Shown: positions 24,432 to 33,420, counted from the stretch's first letter. The stretch is DNA of 64,000 nt from Paenarthrobacter sp. DKR-5 (GCF_018531425.1 NZ_JAHBOI010000005.1:363971-427970), one strand, 5' to 3'. Numbers and translations are program-made. The notes: generated from the letters alone by a model not told the origin.

Positions 24432-26012
24432 CTAGGCCACGCCGAGGAAGATCGGGTTGCTCAGGGCGGCCATGGGCCCGAGCAGCAGGGTCGTGCCCAT
24501 GGCGGTTCCGTTGCTGGGGCTGCCATCGGCCATGGGGTGGCGGACTTCGACGCGCACGTACGCGGCGAGCTGCGGCGTCGTGACCCAGGTGCTGGTCCCT
24601 TCGCCGGTTGCCGGGAGGGTGACCTGCTGGGTCTGGCCCTCATCGGTGATGAAGCGCACCACGCCGTTCGGGACGCCGGTGACCTTCGCCGTGACCGTCA
24701 CCCGGGCGTCATCGGCTGCCCTGAGGCGCTCGCCGACGCCGGCAGTGCGGCCGCCTGAGCTGACGGTGAAATCGAGGGAGATGTCGGCGGATTCGGCGAT
24801 CCAGCTGCGGCCCTGGCGGATGCCGTCAAGGAGCGCATCCCGTGACAGGGCGGCGGCGTTGACCACGTTGTGCGGCAGGCCGATGACCTGGGGGACGCTG
24901 TGGGCATCGCTGTTGCCCATGGCCGGCAGCCAGCGGTCGCCGGTGCGGACGGACTGGGCGAGCATGGAGTCCCAGCTGTTGATGGCGTACTCGTCGTCGG
25001 CGGTCCACGGACCCGTCCAAACTTCCACCGCGTCGGCGTTGTCGTAGCCGAACTTCCAGCGGCAGGCGACGTACGGGCAGTAGGGGTGGGCCGGTACCAC
25101 GATGCCGCCGGAGGAACGGATGCGCCGGGCTTCCTGCTCGAAGCCCTTGTCGCGGGCGCGGTAGCGCCAGTCGATCCATTCCCCGGGTTCGAGGCCGAGC
25201 GCCAGGTAGTGGCCGTTGCGGGTGGTGACTTCCTCGCCCGTGAGGATCAACAGGTCGTTGCCGGCGAGTGGACCCCATACCCCGTGGGAGGCAGGAGTGT
25301 TGTGGTCGGTGCTGATCATGAAGTCCAGCTTCGCCGCCCGCGCGCCCGCCGCCACTTCGGCGGGGGTGCGCTTGCCGTCGGAGTAGACGGTGTGCAGGTG
25401 CGCGTCCCCGCGGTACCACCCGGCGCCGCGGCCGGCGATCTGCTGCGCCGGGTACTGCGGGCGGAACGCTGCGCCGTCGGGCCCGTAGTCGAGGGTGACG
25501 TTGACCGTGTAGTCCATTCCCTGCTCGGACACCTGGTACGGTCCCAGGGCGATGTTCCAGGTGCCCTTCCCCACCGGCCCGGGCAGGTAGCCGGGGGTGG
25601 CTTCTGCGGCGCTGATAAAGAATTCGGTGCGGAAACCGCCGGACCAGCCGCGGAAACCCTTGCCGGCGAGGTCGGTGCCCTTTTCGTCGAAGACGCCGAT
25701 GTCGCAGGCGTTGGTCAGCAGCCCGGAGGCCACTGCGGGCTTGCTGTAGCTGTAGGAGACGCTGATCTTGTTGACGCCGGCCGGGATCTGCACGGGCAGG
25801 TACACGAAGTCCGCGGCGCCGGGGTCCAGATGCCCGGTGATCGTCTTGGTCCGGCTGGTGCCGGTATCAGCCGCGGCGAAGGACATCGGGGCCAGCGTCA
25901 GGGCGGCTCCGGTCAACGCGGCGGCCAGGAAACCGCGGCGCGAGGGGGACAGGGAAACACTTTCGCCCGCATGGGCTTTGCATGGTGAACTCACCCGCCC
26001 GATTCTCACCAT
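24432..26012 (-). CDS. Tat-exported CehA/McbA-type PHP metallohydrolase
   Basis: The N-terminus contains SPSRRGFLAAALTGAALTLAPMSFAAAD, a twin-arginine signal (SRRGFL) with a typical hydrophobic core, so the enzyme should be exported folded. The C-terminal half is a PHP/CehA domain: DAHLHTVYSDGKRTPAEV (HxH), DFMISTDHNTPASH, the GEEVTTRNGHYLALGL glutamate, VPAHPYC and the late GNSDAHS. These would bind two or three metals and hydrolyse phosphoesters or carbamate-like esters. The start is uncertain: ATG 26012 or GTG 25994 both keep the signal, and none has a strong ribosome site. The long frame to 26114 is rejected because it adds 34 unlikely residues and would overlap the divergent mrpE promoter. 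Confidence 0.85.
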   Translation of the reverse strand: MVRIGRVSSPCKAHAGESVSLSPSRRGFLAAALTGAALTLAPMSFAAADTGTSRTKTITGHLDPGAADFVYLPVQIPAGVNKISVSYSYSKPAVASGLLTNACDIGVFDEKGTDLAGKGFRGWSGGFRTEFFISAAEATPGYLPGPVGKGTWNIALGPYQVSEQGMDYTVNVTLDYGPDGAAFRPQYPAQQIAGRGAGWYRGDAHLHTVYSDGKRTPAEVAAGARAAKLDFMISTDHNTPASHGVWGPLAGNDLLILTGEEVTTRNGHYLALGLEPGEWIDWRYRARDKGFEQEARRIRSSGGIVVPAHPYCPYVACRWKFGYDNADAVEVWTGPWTADDEYAINSWDSMLAQSVRTGDRWLPAMGNSDAHSVPQVIGLPHNVVNAAALSRDALLDGIRQGRSWIAESADISLDFTVSSGGRTAGVGERLRAADDARVTVTAKVTGVPNGVVRFITDEGQTQQVTLPATGEGTSTWVTTPQLAAYVRVEVRHPMADGSPSNGTAMGTTLLLGPMAALSNPIFLGVA

Positions 26013-26117
26013 GCGGACTGAACCGACGGCGACGCAGGGGCTAACGGCAGTTGAACTGTGCGGCAGCGTCGCGTCGGCTTGAACTCTGCCGCGGCGGCGC
26101 ATAGCGTGGCGCACATC

Positions 26118-26648
26118 ATGGAGCGGACCGGAGCGGTACGGCGGTTTTTCGGGCTTCCAGGGGCGCGCGGCGTCGCCGGGGCCCTTGCGGAGCTTGCCCT
26201 CTGGTGGGTCGCCGGGACCTTGTCATGGCTGGCGACTGCCTCCACGGTGACGCTCCCCGAAGCCGCAACGGCCGGCGCGGCTGCCCTTGCCGGTGCGGTG
26301 CTGGCCCGGGCGGCCCGGCTCGCGATGGGCTTCACCGCTGCGCTGAGGGGAGCCTGGTTCCGGTGGGTCGCCCTGGTCCCGGCCGCCGCCGTCGCGGACA
26401 CGCTTCGGCTCGCCCGCTGGCTGCCGGGGCCTCAGACGCAGGACCTTGGTGAAAAGCCGATGCCCGCCGGTGACAGCCCCGCCGCCACCGGTTGGCGGGC
26501 CGGGGCGATGGTCGCGCTTTCCGCGACGCCGGGCTCGGTGGTCTTCGATTCCGATCCGCGGCAGCACCGCGTCCAGGTGCACACGCTGGTGGAGGGATGG
26601 CCGCGGCTGGATGACCAGGTGGCCGCGGAGTCACGGCGGGAGAGCTGA
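26118..26648 (+). CDS. mrpE: Mrp-type antiporter subunit E (MrpE/MnhE/MbhA-like)
   Basis: The first gene of a seven-gene membrane operon encodes 176 residues. The N-terminal half (MERTGAVRRFFGLPGARGVAGALAELALWWVAGTLSWLATAST) and two further hydrophobic segments carry the membrane part; the C-terminal half (RAGAMVALSATPGSVVFDSDPRQHRVQVHTL) is the cytoplasmic MrpE fold, with the conserved TPGS/TPGT turn. It would support assembly of the antiporter. ATG 26118 is chosen because the family N-terminus begins there, although no clear Shine-Dalgarno sequence was seen. The stop codon abuts the next start. Confidence 0.8.
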   Translation: MERTGAVRRFFGLPGARGVAGALAELALWWVAGTLSWLATASTVTLPEAATAGAAALAGAVLARAARLAMGFTAALRGAWFRWVALVPAAAVADTLRLARWLPGPQTQDLGEKPMPAGDSPAATGWRAGAMVALSATPGSVVFDSDPRQHRVQVHTLVEGWPRLDDQVAAESRRES

Positions 26649-26951
26649 ATGGAAGCCTCCGCCGTCTGGCTGGCCGCAACGCTGGCCCTTCTCGTCGTGG
26701 CCGTGGCCCCGGGCCTGCTGCTGGCACTGCGCGGCAGCAGCATTCAGCGCCTGGTCGGACTGCAGTTGCTCTCCGCCTGTGGCGTCATGGTGCTGACGGG
26801 GCTTTCCGCCGCCGTCGGCCAGTCCTCCTACTTGATCGTGCCCCTGGTGCTGGCGGTGCTGGCCTCCACGGGGACCCTCGTCTTCACGAGGCTCCTCAAG
26901 CGCGGAATCGACGAGGGACGGGACGAGGAGCAGGCGGTGAGTGAGCAGTGA
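26649..26951 (+). CDS. mrpF: Mrp-type antiporter subunit F (MrpF/MnhF-like)
   Basis: This 100-residue protein has three hydrophobic helices, as MrpF does (about 90-100 residues): AVWLAATLALLVVAVAPGLLLAL, RLVGLQLLSACGVMVLTGLSA and YLIVPLVLAVLASTGTLVFTRLL. The charged tail GIDEGRDEEQAVSEQ is cytoplasmic. Its start directly follows the MrpE stop, and its own stop overlaps the MrpG GTG start (GTGA). Confidence 0.85.
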   Translation: MEASAVWLAATLALLVVAVAPGLLLALRGSSIQRLVGLQLLSACGVMVLTGLSAAVGQSSYLIVPLVLAVLASTGTLVFTRLLKRGIDEGRDEEQAVSEQ

Positions 26952-27253
26952 TCCTGGTGGTCCTTCAGGCAGTTTTCGCCGGGCTGGGGGTGCTGGCCGC
27001 GGCGTTCGGCTGCCTCGGTGCCGCATTCGCCAGGGATCCGCTCGCCCGGCTGCACTTCGTCGCCCCGGTGACTACCTTGGCCGTGCCGCTGATGGCAGTG
27101 GCAGGGGTCATCTACTTTGGAATCTCGCTGGCCAGCGCGACCATCGTCCTGACCACGTTGGTGGTGGTGTTCAGTTCGCCGGCGGTGACGGTGGCCGTCG
27201 GGCGCAAGCTCGCCGAGGAGCGGGGCCTGGACGTGGGGCGGTCACCGGAATGA
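26948..27253 (+). CDS. mrpG: Mrp-type antiporter subunit G (MrpG/MnhG-like)
   Basis: This 101-residue protein has three membrane helices and the MrpG signature AFARDPLARLHFVAPVTTLAVPLM (family: R-x-P-D/x-x-R-x-H). It is part of the small-subunit set E-F-G of cation/proton antiporters. GTG overlaps the preceding stop, and its own stop overlaps the next ATG (ATGA), so translation is coupled through the cluster. Confidence 0.85.
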   Translation: MILVVLQAVFAGLGVLAAAFGCLGAAFARDPLARLHFVAPVTTLAVPLMAVAGVIYFGISLASATIVLTTLVVVFSSPAVTVAVGRKLAEERGLDVGRSPE

Positions 27254-27543
27254 CAGGCGGCGTCCTGGGCAACGTACTGATTGCCGTAAGCCTCACGCTG
27301 GTGCTCGTCGGTGCCGCCGCCGTCGTCTTCACCCGGATCCCCTCGCGGCAGGCCGTCGTCCTCTCCTGTTACGGCGTTCTGCTCTCCATCATGTTCGTGG
27401 TCCTCCAGGCCCCCGACGTCGCGCTCAGCCAGATAGCAATCGGCACGGCCGTGGTCCCGCTGATCGTGGTGCTCAGCATCCGGAAGATCGACATCATCCG
27501 GCGTGAGCGCGAGAAGGCCGCGGGCGGTGAGGAGCAGCCATGA
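27250..27543 (+). CDS. DUF4040 / MbhD-like antiporter subunit
   Basis: The 97-residue product has three helices and the DUF4040 core (RIPSRQAVVLSCYGVLLSIMFVVLQAPDVALSQIAIGTAVVPLIVVLSIRKI). In classic Mrp systems this domain is the C-terminal part of MrpA, and in membrane-bound hydrogenase (Mbh) it is the separate subunit MbhD. Here it is separate, as in Mbh. The conserved Asp-Val-Ala-Leu-Ser-Gln helix may line the Na+ path. ATGA overlap on both sides couples it to mrpG and the next gene. Confidence 0.82.
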   Translation: MTGGVLGNVLIAVSLTLVLVGAAAVVFTRIPSRQAVVLSCYGVLLSIMFVVLQAPDVALSQIAIGTAVVPLIVVLSIRKIDIIRREREKAAGGEEQP

Positions 27544-28316
27544 GGCGCAGCGCGCGCCTCGGTGTCCTCGGGGCCGGCCTTGCCGTGTTCGCCGCCATGA
27601 TGGCCCTGGCCTTCGCCGGCCTGCCCGGGTTCGGCGGGAGCACCCACCCCTACCGGGATGCGGCCGTTGCTGCGACCTACGGGCACAACACGGCGAATGC
27701 CGTCTCGAGCATCAATTTCGACCAGCGCGGCTTCGACACCTTCGGCGAGGAGACGATCCTGTTCTGCGCAGTGGTAGGCGTCGCGGCGCTGCTGCGGCCG
27801 GTGCGCGGCGAACGACGCCGTGAGGTCAAGGACAGCGGGCGTGTGCTCGAGTCGACGAGCCTGCTGGTCTATGTCCTGTTTCCGCTCACCATCGTGCTCG
27901 CGGCGAACGTCGTCGCGCACGGGGCCGTCACCCCCGGCGGCGGGTTCCAAGGCGGCGTCGTGCTCTCCACCGGCATCCACCTGCTCTACGTCGGCGGCCG
28001 GTTCTCGCTCCTGCACAGGCTGCGGCCGCTCGACTGGTTCCACCAGGGCGAGGCGCTCGGCGTCGTGCTCTTCGGTGCCTTGGGGATCGCCGGTGCGGCC
28101 TTCGGGTCCGCCCTGTTCGCAAACGTCGTCCCGCAGGGTCAGCTCGCCGACTTCGTGTCCGCGGGGACTGTGCCGCTGTTCAACATTGCGGTGGGCATGA
28201 CCGTGTGCAGCAGCGTCGTCATTCTGCTCTCCAGTTTCCTTGACCAGACGCTCGCCATCCGCGCGGACCAGGGCGGCCGAACCGGGCCGGGGCCCGAGGA
28301 GGGGGCTGCGACGTGA
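27540..28316 (+). CDS. mrpB: MbhE-MrpB fused antiporter subunit
   Basis: The 258 residues contain an N-terminal MbhE-like segment (GVLGAGLAVFAAMMALAFAGLPGF, NFDQRGFDTFGEETILFCAVVGVAALL). The MrpB/MnhB domain follows (LVYVLFPLTIVLAANVVAHGAVTPGGGFQGGVVLSTGIHLLYVGG) with the family motif H-G-x-x-x-P-G-G-G-F-Q-G-G. In Mrp these lie at the end of MrpA and in MrpB; here they are one polypeptide. Six or seven membrane segments. Overlaps neighbours by 4 bases. Confidence 0.85.
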   Translation: MRRSARLGVLGAGLAVFAAMMALAFAGLPGFGGSTHPYRDAAVAATYGHNTANAVSSINFDQRGFDTFGEETILFCAVVGVAALLRPVRGERRREVKDSGRVLESTSLLVYVLFPLTIVLAANVVAHGAVTPGGGFQGGVVLSTGIHLLYVGGRFSLLHRLRPLDWFHQGEALGVVLFGALGIAGAAFGSALFANVVPQGQLADFVSAGTVPLFNIAVGMTVCSSVVILLSSFLDQTLAIRADQGGRTGPGPEEGAAT

Positions 28317-28660
28317 CTTACTACGCATATGCCGTCGCCGCGGCGGTGATGCTGCTGGGCATCTTTGGCGTGGCCACCAGCCGCAATCTGGTCCACACCG
28401 TCGTCTGCCTGTCGGTGGCACAGTCCGGCACCTACGTCCTGCTGCTGGCCGTCGGCTTTCAGTACGGCGGGCTGGCGCCCGTTTTCGGCAGCCAGGTGGG
28501 CCGGAACACCCCGGTTGTTGACCCGGTGGTGCAGGCCCTGACCCTGACGGACATCGTCGTTTCCGCAGCGGTGACGTCAATGCTGCTCGCGCTCGTGATC
28601 CAGATAGCCAAGCGGCACCGGGATATCGACCCGGACCGTCTCGGCCGGCTGGAGGGTTGA
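28313..28660 (+). CDS. mrpC: Mrp-type antiporter subunit C (MrpC/NuoK-like)
   Basis: This 115-residue protein has three helices related to NuoK. Features are LLGIFGVATSRNLVHTVVCLSVAQSGTYVLLLAVGFQYGG and the late DPVVQALTLTDIVVSAAVTSMLLALVI segment, where the L-T-x-I-V pattern is the MrpC/MnhC signature. GTG start overlaps the MrpB stop. Three bases separate it from MrpD. Confidence 0.87.
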   Translation: MTYYAYAVAAAVMLLGIFGVATSRNLVHTVVCLSVAQSGTYVLLLAVGFQYGGLAPVFGSQVGRNTPVVDPVVQALTLTDIVVSAAVTSMLLALVIQIAKRHRDIDPDRLGRLEG

Positions 28661-28663
28661 GAG

Positions 28664-30481
28664 ATGGTTTCCCCCTCCGTGCTCATGCCCACGGCCGTGA
28701 TCGTGCTTATTCTGGCCGCCTGCGCGCTGCTGTCCGTCGGCCGCTACCTTCCGCGCCGGGCCGCCGACGTGATCGCCGGGGCCGCTGCGCTCACGGCGCT
28801 CGTGCTCGACGCCGTCATGCTCGCGGCGTCCGGGTCGGAGCGGCTGGTGTACTGGATGGGCGGCTGGCAGCCGCACGGGGGCCGCGCGGTGGGGATCGCG
28901 CTGGTCGGTGACCAGGTGGGCACCGGGCTGGCGCTGCTCGCGGCGGTGCTCATGATCGCCTCGCTGGTCTTCTCCTGGCGCTACTTCCAGTCCGACACTG
29001 TGCACTACCACGGCCTCATGGTGCTCTTCCTGGCCGGGATGACGGGCTTCGCGCTCGCGGGGGACGTGTTCACCATGTTCGTCTTCTTCGAGCTGATGGG
29101 GGTGGCCGCCTATGCCCTCACCGGCCTCAAGAGCGAGGATCCCTCGGCGGTGCACGGCGCCATCAACTTCGGCATCATCAATTCGCTGGCCGCCTATATT
29201 TCGCTGATGGGCGTGGCGCTGCTGTATGCCCGGACCGGAAGCCTGAACCTGGCCGCGCTCTCGCAGGAGCTGGCCGGGGACCGCAGCCCGCTGGTGGCGG
29301 TCGCCTTCATCCTGCTCTGCACGGGCTTCCTGGTGAAGGGTGCCGTCGTCCCGTTCCACTTCTGGCTCGACGACGCGCACGCCGTCGCGCCGTCGCCGGT
29401 CTGCGTCCTCTTTTCGGGGGTGATGGTCGAGCTCGGACTGTACGGGGTGGCACGGGTGTACTGGGCCGGGTTCAGCGGCACGGGCATCGCGTCCTCGGCG
29501 CAGCATGTCTTCCTCGTCCTAGGGGTGGCGACCGCCGTCGTCGGCAGCATCATGTGTTTCCTGCAGCGGCACATCAAGAGGTTGCTTGCCTACTCGACCA
29601 TCGGCCACATGGGTGTCTTCATGGTCGTCCTGGGGTCCGGCTCCTCCGAAGCGCTCGGCGGCGTTGCGGTTTACGTCCTGGGCCACGCCGCGGTCAAGGG
29701 CGCACTGTTCCTGCTCAGCGGCATCATGCTCAACAAGTACGGCAGTGTCGACGAGTACACGCTGTACGGGCGGGGGCGGGATGCCCGACTGCTCGGCACC
29801 TTATTCCTGGCCGCCGGGGTCGCGCTCGCCGGAGCTCCGCCCTTCGCCGTCGGGCTTGGGAAGGGGCTGGCGGAGCATGCCTTGGCCAGCGACGGCGGGA
29901 TATGGGGGCCCGTGCTCATGATGGCGGTCTCGGCGGTGACCGGAGGCGCCGTGCTGCGCGTCGGCGCGCGGATCTTCCTCGGCGCCGGCGGCCCGCCCCA
30001 CGGCGTCGAGGCCGAAGGAATGAGCGGGGACGAGGAACAGATCGAGGTCCCAATCGGCCAGCACGGTACCCCGGCGTCGATGGTGGCTCCGGCAGCCGGG
30101 CTGCTCGCCGGAGGCCTGGCGCTCGGGCTTGTCCCGGCGCTGGGTGCTGCGGCGGTGGAAGCAGCCGGCCGCTTCATGGATCGCAGCGGCTACGTGGCTG
30201 CGGTGCTCGAGGGTTCCGGCGCGTACGCGGCCAAGGCCGCTGAGGCGGCCGCGTGGTGGGAGCCGTCGAGCGTCGGGCTCGGGTTCCTGACAGCGGCGGC
30301 TGCCGCTGGGATCGCCGCGGCCTCCCTCTACAACCGTCGTCGCTTTGCCGCGTCCGTGGTCGAGGTGGCGGTCCGGCCGGTGGTCCGCGTGCTCAGGGGC
30401 GTGCACTCCGGTCGCGTGGGGGACTATGTCGCGTGGCTGCTGGCCGGGCTTGCGGCAGCATGGGCGGTGCTGTTCGCCTAG
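28664..30481 (+). CDS. mrpD: Mrp/complex I antiporter-like subunit D (NuoN/M/L family)
   Basis: This 605-residue integral membrane protein with about 14-16 helices is the only large antiporter-type subunit in the cluster. The essential glutamate (Glu143 in [16 protein letters not shown]) and the lysine (Lys225 in [25 protein letters not shown]) of the proton channel are present. So are the [13 protein letters not shown] and [14 protein letters not shown] segments. It should carry H+ against Na+, K+ or another cation at the plasma membrane. The C-terminal 100 residues are longer and less conserved. Because no MrpA/NuoL subunit exists here, this may be an Mbh/Mbx-like partial module. Confidence 0.88.
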   Translation: MVSPSVLMPTAVIVLILAACALLSVGRYLPRRAADVIAGAAALTALVLDAVMLAASGSERLVYWMGGWQPHGGRAVGIALVGDQVGTGLALLAAVLMIASLVFSWRYFQSDTVHYHGLMVLFLAGMTGFALAGDVFTMFVFFELMGVAAYALTGLKSEDPSAVHGAINFGIINSLAAYISLMGVALLYARTGSLNLAALSQELAGDRSPLVAVAFILLCTGFLVKGAVVPFHFWLDDAHAVAPSPVCVLFSGVMVELGLYGVARVYWAGFSGTGIASSAQHVFLVLGVATAVVGSIMCFLQRHIKRLLAYSTIGHMGVFMVVLGSGSSEALGGVAVYVLGHAAVKGALFLLSGIMLNKYGSVDEYTLYGRGRDARLLGTLFLAAGVALAGAPPFAVGLGKGLAEHALASDGGIWGPVLMMAVSAVTGGAVLRVGARIFLGAGGPPHGVEAEGMSGDEEQIEVPIGQHGTPASMVAPAAGLLAGGLALGLVPALGAAAVEAAGRFMDRSGYVAAVLEGSGAYAAKAAEAAAWWEPSSVGLGFLTAAAAAGIAAASLYNRRRFAASVVEVAVRPVVRVLRGVHSGRVGDYVAWLLAGLAAAWAVLFA

Positions 30482-30796
30482 GAAAGTCCCTCATCGCAGG
30501 GCCCTTCAGCCGCGGGGAGGCCGCTGCAACCGGCACAGCCCACGGACACGAGACTGCTCACTGAGATCTGAGCCAACTCGCTCCAGGCGGTGCGGCCGGG
30601 ACAGTCTCGGTCCCGGCCGCACCTAACCGGGGCGGGACGAACTGCCCGGTCTCAAAGGGCCTCCCGTCCCGGCTGCCAGCCATGATTCCAAGCCAAGCTT
30701 CGGAGGCACTCCGGGAACCGGCAAGAAAGCCTCAAGTTTCCCGCCTGTCCTCCTGTAAGCGAAGGTAGGCGAGAGGCGGCGTGAGGTTTGCTCGCG
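30482..30796. other. Intergenic region between convergent mrp operon and NRAMP-type gene
   Basis: No supported gene. It holds the mrp terminator hairpin at 30589-30623. Short frames here show no family signature, ribosome site or codon bias. Confidence 0.6.
30589..30623. terminator. 14-bp hairpin terminator of the mrp operon
   Basis: GGTGCGGCCGGGAC and its exact complement enclose a 7-base loop, about 110 bases after the mrpD stop. No T-run follows in either direction. Confidence 0.6.
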
Positions 30797-32176
30797 TCAG
30801 GAACCGCTGAGGGTTGTCCAGATGCCCACGACGCCCGCTCCGGCCATGATGGCGGCGGTGGTCCAGCCGACTGTTGCGGCGACGCGGCCGTTGACGTATC
30901 GCCCCATGATCTTCTTGTCGCCGGAGATGAGCATGGTGACGACCAGGAACGGGGCCGCTGCGATGCCGTTGAGGACTGCGGTGAATACCAACAGTCCGAT
31001 GGGGTTATCAACGAACAGCGCGATGAGGACGCCGCCGAGGGTCCCGACGCCGAGCAGGATGTAGAAGGTTCTGGCCTTCCGGGGGCTGCGGTCGAAGCCC
31101 CACCGGGTTCCGGTGAGTCCGGCGAGTCCGACCGAGGCGGATCCTGCCAGGACGGGGATCCCCAGGATGCCGGATCCGATGAAGCCGATGGAGAACAGGA
31201 TTTTGGCGGCCGGGCCCGCGACCGGCTCCAGCGCCTTTGCTGCATCGGCGGCGGAGTTGATGTCCGTGCCGTTTCTGCCGAGGGTGGCCGCTGTCGCGGT
31301 CATGATGGCGAACATGACCAGCACCGAGAAGAACATGCCCACGAACACGTCCGCACGCGCCGCGCGCAGCTTGCTGCGGGCTTCGCTGTCCTCGCGGTCC
31401 GGCAGAGCAAGGGGGCTTTTGCCGCCGAGGTCTTCGGCACGCATCTCTTCAACACGGTGGGCGGATTGCCAAAAGAACAAATAGGGGGAAATCGTGGTGC
31501 CCAGGACGGCAACCAACAGGCCGAGGTATTTCCAGCTCCACTGGAAGTGCAGGCCGAGCAGGCCTGCTCCCACGTCTTTCCAGTCCACGTGGGCGGCAAA
31601 GAGCACTGCGACGTAGGCCAGAAGGGCCACGCATAACCATTTGAAGAGTCGGGCGATCAGGGAGAAGGACCCGGTCATCAGGGTGATGGCAATGCCAATT
31701 CCGGCCACCGCACTCCAAATGTGGTCGGGGCCGGCTCCAAGAAGCTCCATTCCCTGGCCGATCGCCAGAAGGTCCGCGGCGATGTTGAAGGTGTTCGCTA
31801 TCAGGAGGGCCACGACGAGGATGCCGATGAGGATCCGGGGTTTGCGGGAGAATTTACGACGTATGAGCGTTCCGAGACTGGCGCCGGTGGCCAGGGCCGT
31901 GCGATCGCAGATTTCCTGGATCACTGCCATCATCGGCAGGGTCACGGGTGCCGTCCAGAGCATCCCGTTGGAGAAGGTGGCCCCGGCTTGGGCGTAGGTG
32001 GCAATGCCCGAGGGGTCGTCGTCGGCCGCTCCGGTGATGAGTCCGGGACCCAGCAGCCGCAGTAAACGCGGCCTCCGTTGCCTGGGAGCCTCAGGGTGGG
32101 CCAGCGTCCGACCCGAACGCGAGCCGTCATCCGGAGCGCGTCCTGGATTCCGCCCCGTATCCTGATGATCGGCCAC
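30797..32176 (-). CDS. NRAMP-related divalent metal transporter with DPSG in place of DPGN
   Basis: The 459-residue protein has 11 predicted helices. TM1 reads GPGLITGAADDDPSGIATYAQAG, so the metal-binding DPGN of MntH/NRAMP is DPSG (54-57). TM6 reads LGTTISPYLFFWQSAHR, where SPYL (230-233) replaces MPHN. Otherwise the fold (LIANTFNIAADLLAIGQGMELL, IGSGILGIPVLAGSA) follows the family. The ligand changes put the protein in a divergent branch whose substrate may be Mn2+, Mg2+ or another ion. GTG 32176 is chosen because GGAGGAGGA lies 6 bases upstream; the frame is open much further but without a site. Confidence 0.85.
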   Translation of the reverse strand: MADHQDTGRNPGRAPDDGSRSGRTLAHPEAPRQRRPRLLRLLGPGLITGAADDDPSGIATYAQAGATFSNGMLWTAPVTLPMMAVIQEICDRTALATGASLGTLIRRKFSRKPRILIGILVVALLIANTFNIAADLLAIGQGMELLGAGPDHIWSAVAGIGIAITLMTGSFSLIARLFKWLCVALLAYVAVLFAAHVDWKDVGAGLLGLHFQWSWKYLGLLVAVLGTTISPYLFFWQSAHRVEEMRAEDLGGKSPLALPDREDSEARSKLRAARADVFVGMFFSVLVMFAIMTATAATLGRNGTDINSAADAAKALEPVAGPAAKILFSIGFIGSGILGIPVLAGSASVGLAGLTGTRWGFDRSPRKARTFYILLGVGTLGGVLIALFVDNPIGLLVFTAVLNGIAAAPFLVVTMLISGDKKIMGRYVNGRVAATVGWTTAAIMAGAGVVGIWTTLSGS

Positions 32177-32199
32177 CGTTTGTCCTCCTCCGCTGCAGA

Positions 32200-32217
32200 T
32201 AACGGTAAGCAACCTTA
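32200..32217. promoter_or_regulatory. Imperfect dyad upstream of the NRAMP-type gene, possible DtxR/MntR-family operator
   Basis: TAACGGTAAGCAACCTTA shares TAAnG at both ends and lies 24 bp before the GTG start. It resembles DtxR/MntR-type operators only partly (about 10 of 19 positions of the IdeR/DtxR box). The call rests mainly on position and the neighbouring gene. Confidence 0.25.
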
Positions 32218-32384
32218 GCATTCCAGAGGTTGGCACTCCCTGGGTACACGGCAGGTGGTCAACCCGGAGCCGCCTGGACGGGGTCGCGCCCTCCCCGAGT
32301 GATGAGGGGACGTGGGCGGCCGCTACAATTCGCAAGGACCCGCCGCGGCGGGGAAGGGCCAAGCAGCGACAGGATCGGACACAG

Positions 32385-32756
32385 GTGGGCGAAGAACAGC
32401 TGCTGCGCGCGGCGAACGGGAAAAACACCTTGATCGTGCGGAACGGGGTGATCGAGTCGCTATGGCGACCGGGGTCCGCCGTCGACGTCGAGGAGGCCCG
32501 GGACGCCATCCATGCCGCCGCTGCATTGGCCGGCGGCCGGCCCATGCCGATGCTTTCGGAGATGAGCGACGTCGTGATCACTGCAGCCGCACGGCGACTT
32601 TTCGCCCAAGCCACGCACGTCAGCGCCATCGCGGTCCTGGGTTCCAACGACGTCGACAGGGCCGTTGCCGCGGCCGTTGAGCAGGAGGCCGGCTACCCGC
32701 ACCGGTTCTTCAGCTCCCGCGCTGCCGCTCTGGCCTGGCTGCAGGCCCTGGCGTAA
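32385..32756 (+). CDS. STAS/SpoIIAA-like domain protein (DUF7793-like)
   Basis: This 123-residue soluble protein starts at GTG 32385 with AGGATCGG upstream. The segment DVEEARDAIHAAAALAGGRPMPMLSEMSDVVITAAARRLFAQATHVSAIAVLGSNDVDRAVAAAVEQEAGYPHRFFSSRAAALAWLQAL follows the STAS/SEC14-like pattern: strand, helix, then the LGSND loop and a terminal helix AALAWL typical of small actinobacterial SpoIIAA-like proteins. These often bind lipids or take part in signalling, but none was tied to a defined pathway here. A separate transcription unit from the convergent NRAMP-type gene. Confidence 0.7.
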   Translation: MGEEQLLRAANGKNTLIVRNGVIESLWRPGSAVDVEEARDAIHAAAALAGGRPMPMLSEMSDVVITAAARRLFAQATHVSAIAVLGSNDVDRAVAAAVEQEAGYPHRFFSSRAAALAWLQALA

Positions 32757-32859
32757 TGCACCGACGGGTGAAAGCCCCGGCCACATTGTTCTATCTCCGG
32801 AACGGTTACGCTCTAAGGGCATTGACCGGGTCAACGAACATGTTCTGGAAGGATTTAAC

Positions 32860-33420
32860 GTGAGCGACGTCCAGCACATCACCGCTGACATGCTGCCTTA
32901 CACCTACCGCGAAGGCTGCCCCGTCGCCGTCTCCGACCTTCGCGCTGTTGTCTTCGACCATCTCGGCTTTGATGAAGCACTCCACCAGGGCACGATCATC
33001 GTCCACAAGGCAATTGCGTCCCCTCTGCTGGAAGGAATGGCCGCCGCGCGGGAGCTGGGTTTCCCGATCCAGCAGGCGGTGCCGATCGACGACCCGGCCT
33101 ACCGCGGCGACGACAACGCCTCGATGGCGGCTAACAACTCCTCCGGCTTCAACTACCGCACCATTGCCGGCACCGATCAGGTATCCCGGCATTCGCTGGG
33201 GCTGGCCGTGGACATCAACCCGTTGCTGAACCCGTACCTCGCGCATGACGGGGTTTGGTACCCGGAGGCCACCCACATCGAGCGCGCAGACCGCCCCGGG
33301 GTCTTCACGGCGGACCACCCGCTGACAAAGTTCCTCACCGGCCTCGGCTTCGAGTGGGGCGGGTCCTGGGCACGGCCCGATTACCACCACTTCGAATGGG
33401 CCCGGCCACTGCAGCGGTGA
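32860..33420 (+). CDS. M15-family (VanY/D-Ala-D-Ala carboxypeptidase-like) zinc peptidase
   Basis: This 186-residue protein carries the M15 zinc site: SRHSLGLAVDIN (His111, Asp118) and DYHHFEW (His177). The nearby FNYRTIAGTDQVS and GGSWARPDYHHFE segments match peptidoglycan L,D-endopeptidases of the M15C type. It should hydrolyse muropeptides (D-Ala-D-Ala or L-Ala-D-Glu bonds). No signal peptide is visible with GTG 32860, which has GGAAGGA 6-7 bases upstream; an upstream open frame offers no signal either. It may therefore act in the cytoplasm on recycled muropeptides or be released on lysis. Confidence 0.87.
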   Translation: MSDVQHITADMLPYTYREGCPVAVSDLRAVVFDHLGFDEALHQGTIIVHKAIASPLLEGMAAARELGFPIQQAVPIDDPAYRGDDNASMAANNSSGFNYRTIAGTDQVSRHSLGLAVDINPLLNPYLAHDGVWYPEATHIERADRPGVFTADHPLTKFLTGLGFEWGGSWARPDYHHFEWARPLQR

